64,000 nucleotides of DNA from Mycolicibacterium hodleri (GCF_006439015.1 NZ_RCZG01000004.1:1-64000), one strand, 5' to 3'; counted from the first letter of the stretch, positions 1 to 10,934 are shown. Numbers and translations are program-made. Notes: a model not told the origin generated them from the letters alone.

Positions 1-1026
<1,026 letters not shown>

Positions 1027-1105
1027 TCACGGGTTGGTCAGAACTATGACGGACCGCGTGGTTCCTGACGACGAAGATCGACCGACTGAAAGCACTGGGG
1101 CCGCA

Positions 1106-2356
1106 ATGACGCTTGACGATACGGAAGTCCTGATCATCGGAGCGGGACTGGCGGGATTGCGGTGTGCTCGGGTGCTGCGCGGCGCGGGCCGCGACGTCCG
1201 CGTGTGGGAGGCCTCCGACGTCATCGGCGGGCGGGTCCGCACCGACGTGATCGACGGCTTCCGCTGCGATCGAGGATTCCAGGTGCTCAATCCCGCCTAT
1301 CCCGAGTTGAAGCACGCCACCGACGTGTCGGCGCTGCGACTGCAACCCTTCGGCGCCGGTGTGGCGGTGCGGCGCGAGGCCAACTCCGCGGTGTGGGTGC
1401 ATCCCCTGCGTGCGCCGACGAAGGTGCCCGCGATGCTTGCCGGCGGCGGGCTCGGTCCCAGGGACGTCGTGGCGGTGGGTCGCTGGGCCGCTGCTGCGCT
1501 GCGACCGACGGCGCTCAAGGCAGAGGGCCGCCACGACACGTCGTTGCGGTCGGCGCTTGACCGGGCCGGGGTTTCCGGGGAACTGCGCCGCGTGATCGAC
1601 CGGTTCCTCGCGGGGGTGTTGCTCGAAGACGAGGGCGTCACCTCCAACGCCTTCGCCCTGCTGCTGGTCCGGATGTTCGTGCTCGGCGTCCCCGCCCTGC
1701 CCGCCGACGGCATGCAGGCGCTGCCGCGCCAGCTCGCCACGGGTCTTGAATCGCTGATCACGTTGCAGCGCAACGTCGCCGAGTTGGTCCGCGACGGATC
1801 GGGCTGGCGGGCTTCCGATGGCACGCACGGCATCCGAGCGCGGCACGTCGTCGTCGCGACCGATCCGGTGAGTGCCGCGCGATTGGCTGGCGTTGCCGCC
1901 CCGCCGATGCACGGCGTCGTGACCGATTGGTGGGCGGCCGACGAGGTGCCGTCGGGGCCGCCCATGCTGTGGGTCGACGGTCGGTCGAATCCGCCTGGCC
2001 CGGTGCTGAACACGGCCGTGATCAGTGCCGCCGCGCCGACGTACGCACCCGCGGGCCGGCATCTCATCGCGGCGTCGGCGCTGATGGCGAAGGACGGTCG
2101 GGCGCCGGACGAATCAGTCACACGCAGTCACGCCGCAGGCATTCTCGGTGGCGACGGGACGCGGTGGAGCTTGGTCACTCGACACCTGGTGCCGTACGCG
2201 CTGCCCGAGCAACCGGCGCCGCTGTCCGTGCGGCGTCCGGTGCACACCGCCGACGGCATCTGGGTGTGCGGCGACCACCGCGACACCGCGTCGATCCAGG
2301 GTGCGCTGGTGAGTGGGCGTCGCACCGCGGAGGCCATCCTGACCACGGCATCGTGA
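1106..2356 (+). CDS. FAD-dependent amine oxidase/phytoene-desaturase-like oxidoreductase
   Basis: A predicted 416-residue flavoprotein. Residues 8-17 form the dinucleotide-binding motif VLIIGAGLAG, with the ribose-binding acidic residue Glu35 in VRVWEAS followed by IGGRVRTD, typical of the NAD(P)/FAD amine oxidase superfamily. The C-terminal GIWVCGDHRDTASIQGALVSGRRTA is the second FAD-contact region of the same fold. The start at 1106 is chosen because it puts the Rossmann strand close to the N-terminus; an in-frame ATG at 1046 would add 20 residues. Its TGA overlaps the GTG of menC (GTGA), so the two are probably co-transcribed and translationally coupled. The substrate cannot be deduced; a quinone or isoprenoid substrate is only suggested by the location. 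Confidence 0.82.
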   Translation: MTLDDTEVLIIGAGLAGLRCARVLRGAGRDVRVWEASDVIGGRVRTDVIDGFRCDRGFQVLNPAYPELKHATDVSALRLQPFGAGVAVRREANSAVWVHPLRAPTKVPAMLAGGGLGPRDVVAVGRWAAAALRPTALKAEGRHDTSLRSALDRAGVSGELRRVIDRFLAGVLLEDEGVTSNAFALLLVRMFVLGVPALPADGMQALPRQLATGLESLITLQRNVAELVRDGSGWRASDGTHGIRARHVVVATDPVSAARLAGVAAPPMHGVVTDWWAADEVPSGPPMLWVDGRSNPPGPVLNTAVISAAAPTYAPAGRHLIAASALMAKDGRAPDESVTRSHAAGILGGDGTRWSLVTRHLVPYALPEQPAPLSVRRPVHTADGIWVCGDHRDTASIQGALVSGRRTAEAILTTAS

Positions 2357-3312
2357 CGCCCTCCCTGGACGATCTGCTGCAGCGCCTCCACGTCGTGGCG
2401 TTGCCGATGCGAGTTCGCTTCCGCGGCATCGACGTTCGTGAGGTCGCCCTCATTGAGGGCCCGATGGGCTGGGGTGAGTTTGGCGCCTTCCTGGAATACG
2501 GGCCCGACGAGGCCGCGCAGTGGTTGGCCTCGGCGGTCGAGGCGGCGTATCGGCCGTCGCCCGTTCCGCTGCGCACGCTCATCCCGATCAACGCCACCGT
2601 GCCCGCGGTCGAGGCTGCCCGCGTGCCGGAGGTGCTCGCGCGCTTTCCCGGTGCCCGTACGGCCAAGGTCAAGGTTGCCGAGCCAGGGCAGACGCTGGCC
2701 GACGACGTCGCCAGGGTCGACGCCGTGCGGGCGCTGGTGCCGACGGTGCGCGTGGACGCCAACGGTGGGTGGACGGTGGAGCAGGCCGTCGCGGCGGCGG
2801 CCGCCCTGACCGCCGACGGACCGCTGGAATACCTCGAACAGCCCTGTGCGACGGTGCCCGAACTGGCCGAAGTGCGCTCCCGCACGGACGTATTGGTGGC
2901 TGCCGACGAGAGCATCCGCAAGGCCGACGACCCGCTGCTCGTCGTCCGTGCGAAGGCCGCGGACGTCGCCGTGGTGAAGGTGGCGCCGCTCGGTGGGGTG
3001 GTCCGCTTGCTCGACATCGCCGCTCAGATCGACATTCCCATCGTCGTGTCCAGCGCCCTCGACTCGGCCGTCGGCATGTCGCGGGGTCTGCTGGCTGCGG
3101 CGTGTCTACCCGAGCTGCGGCACGCGTGCGGGCTGGGCACGGGCGGATTGTTCGTCGACGACGTGACGGAGCCGGTCGTGCCCGTCGACGGCTACCTGCC
3201 GGTCGGGCCCGTTGCCCCCGATCCCGCGCGGCTGTCGGCCCTGGCCGTCGCCGCCGACCGGCGGCAGTGGTGGATCGATCGCGTCAGGGCCTGCTATCCG
3301 ATGATGGCCTGA
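2353..3312 (+). CDS. menC: o-Succinylbenzoate synthase
   Basis: MenC dehydrates SHCHC to o-succinylbenzoate in cytoplasmic menaquinone synthesis. The 319-residue product belongs to the enolase superfamily. The expected acid/base and metal residues are visible: Lys105/Lys107 in AKVKVAEPG, Asp135 in VRVDANGGW, Glu162 in EYLEQPC, Asp185 in AADESIRK and Lys209 in VVKVAPLGG. The N-terminal PMRVRFRGI and the C-terminal QWWIDRVRACY match the M. tuberculosis Rv0553 lineage from memory. The GTG start overlaps the stop of the upstream flavoprotein gene. menD lies 2.6 kb downstream, separated by two DJ-1/PfpI-type genes that I do not recall between menC and bpoC in M. tuberculosis. Confidence 0.95.
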   Translation: MTPSLDDLLQRLHVVALPMRVRFRGIDVREVALIEGPMGWGEFGAFLEYGPDEAAQWLASAVEAAYRPSPVPLRTLIPINATVPAVEAARVPEVLARFPGARTAKVKVAEPGQTLADDVARVDAVRALVPTVRVDANGGWTVEQAVAAAAALTADGPLEYLEQPCATVPELAEVRSRTDVLVAADESIRKADDPLLVVRAKAADVAVVKVAPLGGVVRLLDIAAQIDIPIVVSSALDSAVGMSRGLLAAACLPELRHACGLGTGGLFVDDVTEPVVPVDGYLPVGPVAPDPARLSALAVAADRRQWWIDRVRACYPMMA

Positions 3313-3366
3313 TCTGTGGGATGCGTGGCGTAGACGCCACGGCCGTTCGTCGCTGACACTGGGCGG

Positions 3367-4335
3367 GTGAAGCGCTCCGTGGTCGTCGTCGGGTTCGACG
3401 GGGTCCAGGCCCTGGACCTGGTGGGACCCTTCGATGTGTTCACCGGCGCCACCGCGGCCATTGCCGCGACCGGGCATTCCCACGACGGGTACGAGGTGAC
3501 GCTGGCCTCCGTCGATGGCAGGCCGATCAGCACCGGCACCGGACTCGACCTGGTCGCCCAGCCGCTGCCCGATCCATCGGGGCCATACGACACCGTCGTG
3601 CTACCCGGCGGTTTCGGCACCACCGCGGCCCGCGACGACGCGGCTCTGATCGGCTGGATCGAAGCCGTGGCGCCGTGTGCGCGACGGGTGGTCAGCGTCT
3701 GCAGCGGCGCGATGCTCGCCGCCGAGGCCGGTCTGCTCGACGGTTGTGCCGCTACCACGCACTGGGCGTTCGCCGCGCAGCTGGCCGCCGAATATCCCGC
3801 CGTCGACGTCGACCCGGAGCCCATCTTCGTACGCAGCTCGGAGAAGGTCTGGACGGCGGCCGGGGTGACGTCGGGCATCGATCTCGCACTCGCGCTGGTC
3901 GAGGACGACTACGGAAGCGACGTCGCGCAGACGGTGGCCCGCTACCTGGTGCTCTACCTACGTCGGCCGGGTGGGCAGACGCAGTTCGCCGCGCCGGTAT
4001 GGATGCCGCGGGCCAGGCGCGCACCGATCCGCGAGGTGCAGGAGGCCATCGAGTCCGCTCCAGGGGGTGCCCACGGCGTCACCGAGCTCGCCCGTCGCGC
4101 GTCCATGAGCCCACGCCACTTCACCAGGGTGTTCACCGGCGAGGTCGGTGAGGCGCCTGGCGCCTATGTCGAGCGCGTACGGACCGAAGCCGCCCGTCGG
4201 CAACTCACCGAGACCGATGACACCGTCACGACAATCGCGGCACGGTGTGGCTTCGGCACCGCAGAAACCATGCGCCGCAACTTCGTTCGACGCCTCGGCG
4301 TCTCCCCCGATCAGTACCGCAAGACATTCGCCTAG
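3367..4335 (+). CDS. GlxA-family transcriptional regulator (DJ-1/PfpI + AraC HTH)
   Basis: A 322-residue cytoplasmic regulator with two parts. Residues 1-190 form a DJ-1/PfpI (class I amidotransferase-like) sensor with Cys112 in the elbow VSVCSGAMLAAEAGLLDG. Residues about 220-322 form an AraC/XylS double helix-turn-helix, with VTELARRASMSPRHFTRVF and the closing signature IAARCGFGTAETMRRNF. The start is GTG, 54 bp after menC. The gene directly downstream is a second, stand-alone DJ-1/PfpI protein 10 bp away, preceded by GAGGAG. The pair probably forms an operon in which this protein controls its neighbour. The ligand is unknown. Confidence 0.9.
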   Translation: MKRSVVVVGFDGVQALDLVGPFDVFTGATAAIAATGHSHDGYEVTLASVDGRPISTGTGLDLVAQPLPDPSGPYDTVVLPGGFGTTAARDDAALIGWIEAVAPCARRVVSVCSGAMLAAEAGLLDGCAATTHWAFAAQLAAEYPAVDVDPEPIFVRSSEKVWTAAGVTSGIDLALALVEDDYGSDVAQTVARYLVLYLRRPGGQTQFAAPVWMPRARRAPIREVQEAIESAPGGAHGVTELARRASMSPRHFTRVFTGEVGEAPGAYVERVRTEAARRQLTETDDTVTTIAARCGFGTAETMRRNFVRRLGVSPDQYRKTFA

Positions 4336-4345
4336 AGGAGAAGAC

Positions 4346-5089
4346 ATGCAGATCGCCATCGTGCTGTACCCCGGCTTCACCGCGTTGGACTTCATCGGTC
4401 CGTACGAGGTGTTGCGCTGGTTGCCCGCCGCCGAGGTCAGGTTCGTCTGGCACCAGCCCGGACCCATCGCGGCGGACTCGGCGGTACTCGTCGTCGGCGC
4501 GACGCATTCGTTCGACGAAACCCCCTCTCCTGACGTGATCCTCGTGCCGGGTGGGTTCACCACGATGGAACACGCCCGCGACGAGAAGGTGCTGGATTGG
4601 CTTCGGCACGCCCACCGGACCGCGACGTGGACGACGTCGGTCTGCTCGGGCTCGGTCATCCTTGCCGCCGCGGGCCTCTTGGACGGCAGACGCGCGACCT
4701 CGCACTGGGCCGCGGTGCCGCTGCTGAAGGCGTTCGGCGTGGAGCCCGTGAGCGACGAACGGATCGTGCAGTCCGCGGACCGCGTCGTGACGTGCGCCGG
4801 GGTGTCGGCGGGTATCGACATGGGTCTCTGGCTGGCGGGCCGCATCGGCGGCGAGGACCGGGCCAAGGCCATCCAGCTATCAATGGAGTACGACCCGCAG
4901 CCGCCGTTCGACTCCGGTCACATGTCCAAGGCATCTGCGGCCACCAAGGCGTCCGCGGTCGCTCTGATGGGTCGCGACCTGATGAAGCCCACCCAGCTGA
5001 GGGCCACCACGCTGCTGCTGTGGGAGCAGGCGATCCGCACTGCCCGCGGCCGAGGCAAACGCCGCCACCCCGTGGTTTCGGCGCGCTAG
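4346..5089 (+). CDS. DJ-1/PfpI family protein (isonitrile hydratase-like)
   Basis: A predicted 247-residue protein with the DJ-1/PfpI fold: N-terminal MQIAIVLYPGFTALDFIGPYEVL, then VILVPGGF, and nucleophile-elbow Cys100 in TSVCSGSVILAAAGLLDGRRATSHW. No DNA-binding domain follows, so it is the enzymatic or sensory counterpart of the preceding regulator. The family includes isonitrile hydratase and cyclohexyl-isocyanide hydratase; that activity is possible but not shown by the sequence. The ATG start lies 6 bases after GAGGAG and only 10 bp after the preceding stop codon. Confidence 0.85.
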   Translation: MQIAIVLYPGFTALDFIGPYEVLRWLPAAEVRFVWHQPGPIAADSAVLVVGATHSFDETPSPDVILVPGGFTTMEHARDEKVLDWLRHAHRTATWTTSVCSGSVILAAAGLLDGRRATSHWAAVPLLKAFGVEPVSDERIVQSADRVVTCAGVSAGIDMGLWLAGRIGGEDRAKAIQLSMEYDPQPPFDSGHMSKASAATKASAVALMGRDLMKPTQLRATTLLLWEQAIRTARGRGKRRHPVVSAR

Positions 5090-5143
5090 CGGTCGCCTGC
5101 GGGCGGTTCGCGTGGCCGAACCTCTGCAAGTAGGGTCGGGCGG

Positions 5144-5926
5144 GTGAATCTGGCCTACGAAGACCGAGGCTCGGGCGATCCCGTGCTGTTCATCTCTGGT
5201 CGCGGGGGAGCCGGTCGGACGTGGCACCTCTACCAGGTGCCCGCATTCCAGCGGGCGGGCTACCGCGCGATCACGTTCGACAATCGCGGCATCGGCGCGA
5301 CCGAGGACCAAGAGGGCTTCACGACCGCGCAGGTGGTCGCCGATACGGCGGCCCTCATCGAAGAGCTCGACGCCGGGCCCGTGCGCGTCGTCGGAGTGTC
5401 GATGGGTTCGTTCATCGCCCAGGAACTCATGGTGGCCCGCCCCGACCTGGTGTCAGCGGCCGTGCTGATGGCAACGGGCGGCCGCCACGACCGCACGCGG
5501 GGCTTCTTTCGCACCGCTGAGCAGGAGCTCGTCGGGTCCGGCGTGCAGCTACCCCCCTCCTATGACGCGAAGATGCGGCTGATCGAAGGCTTCTCGCCGA
5601 AGACCCTCAACAACGACCAAGCGGTGCGTGACTGGATCGAGATGTTCACCATGTGGCCCGTCAAGGCGACGCCGGGTTTGCGCAGTCAGATCAACATCGC
5701 GCCCACCGACAGTCGCCTGGCTGCGTACTGGAACATCAAGGTGCCCGTGCTGGTGATCGGTTTCGCCGATGATCTGGTGCTTCCGCCGCATCTTGGCCGC
5801 GAGGTCGCCGAGGCCATCCCGAATGCTCGTTACCTGCAGATATCCGATACCGGGCACCTCGGTTTCATCGAGCGCCCCGACGTCGTGAACGCCGCGGTGC
5901 TGGAGTTCTTCGCCGCGGGCGTGTGA
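5144..5926 (+). CDS. bpoC: Alpha/beta hydrolase, BpoC-like (possible MenH role)
   Basis: A 260-residue alpha/beta hydrolase with nucleophile Ser86 in the elbow GVSMGS, the acid region [12 protein letters not shown] and the catalytic His in SDTGHLGF. It matches mycobacterial BpoC (Rv0554), often labelled a peroxidase. It sits between menC and menD, where many bacteria place MenH (SHCHC synthase), so a menaquinone role is the better guess; this is inference. The start is GTG, and menD begins 23 bp after its stop. Confidence 0.87.
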   Translation: MNLAYEDRGSGDPVLFISGRGGAGRTWHLYQVPAFQRAGYRAITFDNRGIGATEDQEGFTTAQVVADTAALIEELDAGPVRVVGVSMGSFIAQELMVARPDLVSAAVLMATGGRHDRTRGFFRTAEQELVGSGVQLPPSYDAKMRLIEGFSPKTLNNDQAVRDWIEMFTMWPVKATPGLRSQINIAPTDSRLAAYWNIKVPVLVIGFADDLVLPPHLGREVAEAIPNARYLQISDTGHLGFIERPDVVNAAVLEFFAAGV

Positions 5927-5949
5927 CAGAGTGGTGTAGTGGCGGAAGC

Positions 5950-7599
5950 ATGAACCCGTCGACGACCCAGGCTCGCATCGTCGTCGATGAACTCGTTCGC
6001 GGCGGCGTTCGCGACGTCGTTCTCTGCCCAGGTTCGCGCAACGCCCCGCTGGCATTCGCGCTGCACGACGCCGACCGCGAGGGCCGACTACGGCTGCACG
6101 TCCGCATCGACGAACGCACCGCCGGGTTCCTCGCAATCGGGCTTGCCCTAGCAGCCGGCTCGCCCGTGTGCGTGGCCATGACCTCGGGCACGGCGGTGGC
6201 CAACCTTGGGCCCGCCGTGGTGGAGGCCAACTACGCCCGCGTCCCGCTGGTCGTGCTCAGCGCCAACCGCCCCTACGACCTGCTCGGCACCGGCGCCAAC
6301 CAGACGATGGAACAGCTCGGTTACTTCGGCACCCAGGTGCGCGCCACCATCAGCCTCGGACTCGCCGAGGGCGCTACCGAGAAGATGGCTGCCCTGAATG
6401 CGCAGTGGCGCTCGGCGACGTGTCGAGTTCTGGTGGCTGCCAAGGGTTCTCGCAGTGCCAACGCTGGACCGGTCCAGTTCGACATCCCGCTTCGGGAACC
6501 ATTGGTGCCCGACGCGGAGGAGTCGGGTGACTACGCGCCCGCGGGCAGGCCGGACGGGCGTCCGTGGACCTACACCCCGCCGGTGACGTTCGACGAGCCG
6601 CTGGACATCGACGTGACACCGGACACCGTCGTGATCGCCGGGCACGGCGCGGGCGTGCACCCCAACCTGGCGGCGCTGCCCACCGTCGCGGAACCGACCG
6701 CACCGGCCGCGGCCAACCCACTGCACCCGTTGGCGCTGCCGTCGCTGGCACCGCAACAGGTCATCATGCTGGGCCGTCCCACCTTGCACCGTCCGGTGTC
6801 GATGCTGTTGGCAGACCCGGCTCTGCCCGTCTTCGCGCTGACCACCGGCCCACGCTGGCCGGACGTGTCGGGCAACTCCCAGGCCACCGGCACTCGGGCG
6901 GCAACCACCGGAACGCCCGACCCCGGTTGGCTCAGGCGCTGCGCCGAGGCGAATGCGCACGCCGTGGAGACTGTGCGCGCCCAGCTGAAGGCCCACCCGC
7001 TGACGACCGGTCTGCACGTCGCAGCCGCTGTCGCCGGCGGGCTGCGGCCGGGCGATCAACTGGTCCTCGGCGCGTCCAACCCCGTGCGCGACGCGGCGCT
7101 GGTCGGGCTCGACGCACGGGGCATCCAGGTGCGTTCCAACCGCGGCGTGGCAGGCATCGACGGCACCGTGTCGACGGCGATCGGTGCGGCACTGGCCCAT
7201 GACCGGGCCGGCGCGGGCGACCATGCTCCCAGAACCATTGCGCTGATCGGCGACCTGACCTTCGTGCACGACAGCTCCGGTCTGCTGATCGGTCCCACCG
7301 AGCCGACGCCAGAGAGCCTCACCATCGTGGTGTCCAACGACAACGGCGGCGGCATCTTCGAACTCCTCGAGCAGGGCGATCCGAGATTCTCGGACGTGTC
7401 CTCCCGCGTCTTCGGCACGCCACACGACGTCGACGTCGGCGCCTTGTGCCGGGCATACCACGTGGACTGTCGCCAGGTGGAACTGGAAGGTCTCGCCGAC
7501 GCCCTCGGCGAACCCTTCGTCGGCATGCGCGTTCTGGAGGTGAAGGCCGACCGCTCGTCGCTACGGGCGCTGCACGCATCGATCAGGGCGGCCTTGTGA
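5950..7599 (+). CDS. menD: SEPHCHC synthase (2-succinyl-5-enolpyruvyl-6-hydroxy-3-cyclohexene-1-carboxylate synthase)
   Basis: MenD is the ThDP-dependent enzyme that joins isochorismate and 2-oxoglutarate at the first committed step of menaquinone synthesis. The 549-residue product shows the N-terminal Pyr domain with [13 protein letters not shown] and Glu55 in RIDERTAGF, which contacts the ThDP aminopyrimidine. The C-terminal PP domain carries [12 protein letters not shown] and [12 protein letters not shown], the metal/diphosphate site. The start at the second in-frame ATG (MNPSTTQ) matches the family; an ATG at 5923 would overlap the upstream gene. The stop codon overlaps the next start (GTGA), indicating coupling. 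Confidence 0.96.
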   Translation: MNPSTTQARIVVDELVRGGVRDVVLCPGSRNAPLAFALHDADREGRLRLHVRIDERTAGFLAIGLALAAGSPVCVAMTSGTAVANLGPAVVEANYARVPLVVLSANRPYDLLGTGANQTMEQLGYFGTQVRATISLGLAEGATEKMAALNAQWRSATCRVLVAAKGSRSANAGPVQFDIPLREPLVPDAEESGDYAPAGRPDGRPWTYTPPVTFDEPLDIDVTPDTVVIAGHGAGVHPNLAALPTVAEPTAPAAANPLHPLALPSLAPQQVIMLGRPTLHRPVSMLLADPALPVFALTTGPRWPDVSGNSQATGTRAATTGTPDPGWLRRCAEANAHAVETVRAQLKAHPLTTGLHVAAAVAGGLRPGDQLVLGASNPVRDAALVGLDARGIQVRSNRGVAGIDGTVSTAIGAALAHDRAGAGDHAPRTIALIGDLTFVHDSSGLLIGPTEPTPESLTIVVSNDNGGGIFELLEQGDPRFSDVSSRVFGTPHDVDVGALCRAYHVDCRQVELEGLADALGEPFVGMRVLEVKADRSSLRALHASIRAAL

Positions 7600-8144
7600 G
7601 AGCGGTCGCAAGTGATGCGCGCCAACGGTTGAAGGCGTTGTGGCAGAGCCTTATTCCCCACCTGTACGGTGACCCGAGCGAGACGCGGCGGCAACGCATC
7701 ACGCGCCGAGTGCGAATCGGGGTCGTCATCGCCGCGGGTCTGGTCACCCTGCAGTCGGTCCTTCTGGTGCTCGGTGCGTGGCGGAACGATCGTCAGATCG
7801 AGGGCAACATGGGGGTGGCCGCGGCGGAGGTACTGGACGCCGGTCCGCGCCGGTCGACCATCGAGTTCGTCACGCCGGACCGCGTCACCTACCGGCCCGA
7901 ACTCGGCGTTCTCTACCCGTCCGAACTGGACACGGGCATGCGGATCTACGTCGAGTACGACAGGGCGAACCCGGATCTCGTGCGGGTGCAACACCGCAAC
8001 GCGTCGCTGTCGATCATCCCCGCGGCGTCGATCGCGGTGGTGGGCTGGTTGGTGGCTGCCGCGATACTGAGCCTGTTGGCCTTCGTCCAACGTCGGCTGG
8101 ACCGTCAGGACTCCATCGCCTTGGAAAGCCAGTCGTTGTCGTAG
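7596..8144 (+). CDS. DUF3592-type membrane protein (Rv0556-like)
   Basis: A 182-residue protein with two predicted transmembrane helices: about residues 45-67 ([20 protein letters not shown]) and near 148-170 ([19 protein letters not shown]). Between them is a soluble segment with [14 protein letters not shown] and [19 protein letters not shown], the DUF3592 pattern. The GTG start overlaps the menD stop. It is conserved next to menD in mycobacteria. The function is not known, and nothing in the sequence suggests catalysis. Confidence 0.85.
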   Translation: MRAVASDARQRLKALWQSLIPHLYGDPSETRRQRITRRVRIGVVIAAGLVTLQSVLLVLGAWRNDRQIEGNMGVAAAEVLDAGPRRSTIEFVTPDRVTYRPELGVLYPSELDTGMRIYVEYDRANPDLVRVQHRNASLSIIPAASIAVVGWLVAAAILSLLAFVQRRLDRQDSIALESQSLS

Positions 8145-8800
8145 ATGTCCAGCTTCTTACCGGCTTTGAGATCGAAAACCGTTGGGGTGCCGGTGTTCAG
8201 CGGGTCGACCTCGTAGAGGAACTCGAAGTTCGTCGACTCCATGTCGGCCAGTTCGGTGGCGCTCTTCGCGGCCGCACCCGCTGCGAGTTGGCGCACCTGG
8301 AAGCCGGGAACGCCGGATTCGCGGGCGAAGTCCGCGATCTCGCGGTCGTCGGGACCCTTGCCCCCGGGCTGCTGATGGGCCCACAGTTGTTCGACGAAGC
8401 GCTGGAACTGTCTGCCGGTGACGTCATCCCCCTCGCCGGGTGTGGCCGCCACGAACAGGGCGTTCGCGATCCTGGCGGAATGCCCGTCGCTGGCCGGGGT
8501 GTCCAGGAACGTCATCGGACGGTAGGTGATCGCGAGTTGGCCAGTTCCGATGTAGTACGCGAACCGATCGCCGAAGTCGTGCTGTAGATCGGCGCAGTGG
8601 GTGCACTGCGGTTCGGTGTAGATCTCCAATTGGACGGGGGCATCGTCGAGACCGGCACGGATGCCGAACGAATCCTGGGTCACCTCCACCCGAGGAGGGT
8701 TGAGATCGCCCGTGGCGGTGCCGCTGACGCCGCGGGTGCACCCGCTCAACGTGACGACGAGGCCCACCACCACCGCGATGACGACGTGCTGGGAGCGCAT
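8105..8800 (-). CDS. DsbA/thioredoxin-like lipoprotein
   Basis: A predicted 231-residue exported lipoprotein with a hydrophobic N-terminus ending in lipobox LSGC (Cys21). A thioredoxin-fold domain follows, with the redox motif Cys66-Thr-His-Cys69 in YTEPQCTHCADLQHDF and the cis-Pro loop near GTPTVFDLKAG. It should act outside the membrane as a disulfide oxidoreductase or isomerase. The start at 8800 is chosen because it places the signal sequence at the N-terminus. Its 3' end overlaps the 3' end of the convergent DUF3592 gene by 40 bp. It diverges from mgtA across 87 bp. Confidence 0.87.
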   Translation of the reverse strand: MRSQHVVIAVVVGLVVTLSGCTRGVSGTATGDLNPPRVEVTQDSFGIRAGLDDAPVQLEIYTEPQCTHCADLQHDFGDRFAYYIGTGQLAITYRPMTFLDTPASDGHSARIANALFVAATPGEGDDVTGRQFQRFVEQLWAHQQPGGKGPDDREIADFARESGVPGFQVRQLAAGAAAKSATELADMESTNFEFLYEVDPLNTGTPTVFDLKAGKKLDIYDNDWLSKAMES

Positions 8801-8887
8801 GTCCGCATTATGAGCCAGTAGCCAGACTTCGCGTGTCGTATCCCTGCACGCAACCTCCAGGACAGTCGAAGGTGTCAGCCTTCTGGT

Positions 8888-10015
8888 GTGCGCGTTGCGA
8901 TCGTCGCGGAGTCGTTCCTCCCGAATGTCAACGGCGTCACCAACTCCGTGCTTCGGGTGATGGAGCATCTCCGTCGCACGGGGCACGAGGTGCTGGTCAT
9001 CGCGCCGGACGCCCCCCGCGGGGAGCCGCCCGCCGCTCGCATCCACGATGGCGTTCGCGTCCATCGGGTGCCGTCGAAGATGTTCCCCAAGGTCACGTCA
9101 TTGCCGCTGGGAGTGCCCAGGCCGAAGATGGTCGGCGTGCTGCGGGGCTTCGATCCGGACGTGGTGCACCTCGCCTCACCCGCCCTGCTCGGCTACGGCG
9201 GGATTCTGGCTGCGCGACACCTGGGCGTGCCTGCGGTGGCCGTGTTCCAAACGGACGTCGCGGGTTTCGCGCAGAGCTATGGCGTCGGCGTCATGTCGCG
9301 GGCTGCTTGGGCGTGGACGCGTCACGTGCATGCGAAGGCGGATCGCACACTCGCCCCGTCGACGTCGGCGATGGAGAATCTGGTCGCCCATCACGTTCCC
9401 CGCGTTCATCATTGGGGTCGCGGTGTCGACGTCTCCGGTTTCGTGCCGTCGGCGCGGGACGAGGCGTTGCGCGCGCGTTGGTCACCGTCGGGCAAGCCGG
9501 TGGTCGGGTTCGTCGGAAGGCTGGCGCCGGAGAAGCACGTCGAGCGGTTGGCGGTGCTGGCGAGAAGACCCGACCTCCAGGTGGTGGTGGTCGGCGACGG
9601 CGTCGACCGGGAGAAGCTCGAAGGACTCATGCCGTCCGCGACGTTCACGGGTGCCCTTTACGGTCCCGAACTCGCGGCGGCCTACGCGAGCATGGACGTC
9701 TTCGTGCACAGCGGGGAGCACGAAACGTTCTGCCAGACCGTCCAGGAGGCGAAGGCGTCGGGGGTCCCGGTCATCGCCCCCAACGCAGGTGGTCCGCGAG
9801 ATCTGATCGTGCCGATGCAGACCGGTCTGCTGTTGGACGTCGAGGACTTCGAGGCGAGGTTGCCAACGGCCGTCGACCATCTGCTCGCCGAGCGGCAGCG
9901 CTACTCGGTGGCGGCCAGGCGCAGCGTGTTGAACCGCACCTGGCCGGCCGTCTGCGAGCAACTGCTGGGTCACTACGACGCCGTGCTGGGCCGTCGCGGT
10001 GTCCGAGCCGCCTAG
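8888..10015 (+). CDS. mgtA: GDP-mannose-dependent alpha-mannosyltransferase
   Basis: A 375-residue GT-B (GT4) glycosyltransferase of the mycobacterial MgtA family (Rv0557, once called PimB). The N-terminal half begins [23 protein letters not shown]. The donor-binding C-terminal half contains [15 protein letters not shown] and the E-x7-E signature region [21 protein letters not shown]. In mycobacteria it mannosylates glucuronosyl or phosphatidylinositol lipid acceptors at the cytoplasmic face. The start is GTG. It lies between menD and menG, as in M. tuberculosis. Confidence 0.92.
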   Translation: MRVAIVAESFLPNVNGVTNSVLRVMEHLRRTGHEVLVIAPDAPRGEPPAARIHDGVRVHRVPSKMFPKVTSLPLGVPRPKMVGVLRGFDPDVVHLASPALLGYGGILAARHLGVPAVAVFQTDVAGFAQSYGVGVMSRAAWAWTRHVHAKADRTLAPSTSAMENLVAHHVPRVHHWGRGVDVSGFVPSARDEALRARWSPSGKPVVGFVGRLAPEKHVERLAVLARRPDLQVVVVGDGVDREKLEGLMPSATFTGALYGPELAAAYASMDVFVHSGEHETFCQTVQEAKASGVPVIAPNAGGPRDLIVPMQTGLLLDVEDFEARLPTAVDHLLAERQRYSVAARRSVLNRTWPAVCEQLLGHYDAVLGRRGVRAA

Positions 10016-10840
10016 CTATCCCTGCGCCAGCACGGCGACGGGCTGCCATTCCTCCCACGTCTTGAGGCGACTCTCGTAGTCCGCCTTGGCGATCTGCAGC
10101 GGAGCCTCGCCGAAGAACACCCGAAGGGGCGGGGTCTCGGCGTCGACGACCTTGAGGATCGCGGCCGCGGACGCCTGCGGGTCGCCCTGCTTGGACACCC
10201 GCTGCTCACGGACCTTCTGCGCCTCCGCGTGCGCGTCGGCGTAGGCGGCAAGTTCGTCGGCCTTCTTCGACGACGAGCCACCCCAGTCGGTGGAGAAGCC
10301 GCCGGGCTCGATCAGCGTGACGTCGATGCCGAACGACGCCACCTCGGTGGCCAGCGCCTGCGAGAAGCCCTCGAGTGCCCACTTCGACGCGTGGTAGATG
10401 CCGACGTTCGCGAACGCGCTGATGCCGCCGATCGACGACACCTGGATGATGTGCCCGCTGCGCTGTTCGCGTAGGAACGGCAACGCGGCCTGGGTGATCC
10501 ACAGCGCGCCGAAGACGTTGGTCTCGATCTGGTCGCGGGCCTCCTTCTCGGAGAGTTCCTCGATGAAGCCGAACTGGCCGTAGCCGGCGTTGTTGACCAC
10601 GACGTCGAGCCGCCCGAAGTGGTCGTGGGCCTGCTTGACCGCGGCGAAGTCGGCGTCGTGATCGTTCACGTCCAGCTGGATCGGCAGCAGGGCGTCGCCG
10701 TACTTGGTGGCCAGGTCGTCCAGCGTCGCGGTGTCGCGCGCGGTCGCCGCGACCTTGTCGCCGCGTTCCAGCGCTCCGATGGCCCACTCCCGACCGAAGC
10801 CTCGCGACGTTCCGGTGATGAACCACACCTTTTCTGCCAT
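10016..10840 (-). CDS. Short-chain dehydrogenase/reductase
   Basis: A 274-residue classical SDR with cofactor motif TGTSRGFG near the N-terminus, NNAGYG, the catalytic Ser in QVSSIGG and Tyr-x3-Lys in YHASKWALEGFSQ. The Arg in ITGTSRGFG and the ARD after the second strand suggest NADP(H). The ATG at 10840 is used because the Rossmann strand AEKVWFITG begins right after it. It is inserted between mgtA and menG and faces away from menG. No substrate can be assigned. Confidence 0.88.
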   Translation of the reverse strand: MAEKVWFITGTSRGFGREWAIGALERGDKVAATARDTATLDDLATKYGDALLPIQLDVNDHDADFAAVKQAHDHFGRLDVVVNNAGYGQFGFIEELSEKEARDQIETNVFGALWITQAALPFLREQRSGHIIQVSSIGGISAFANVGIYHASKWALEGFSQALATEVASFGIDVTLIEPGGFSTDWGGSSSKKADELAAYADAHAEAQKVREQRVSKQGDPQASAAAILKVVDAETPPLRVFFGEAPLQIAKADYESRLKTWEEWQPVAVLAQG

Positions 10841-10872
10841 GTCTGTCTCCTGTTCGGTTCTGTCACTTCTCC

Positions 10873-10934
10873 GGCGAGCAGACGCAAAAGTGCCCGACGC
10901 GCCACGATTCCGGGCACCTTTGCGTCTGCTCGCC
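10873..10934. repeat. REP-like long palindrome
   Basis: Two 24-base arms (10873-10896 and 10911-10934) are reverse complements with a single mismatch, separated by 14 bases. The outer part of the arm reads GGCGAGCAGACGCAAA. It lies in the gap between two divergent genes (SDR and menG), so it is not placed to terminate either transcript. I recall similar GAGCAGACGCAAA palindromes being common in mycobacterial genomes, which suggests a dispersed REP/MITE-type element; I could not check that here. Confidence 0.75.
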
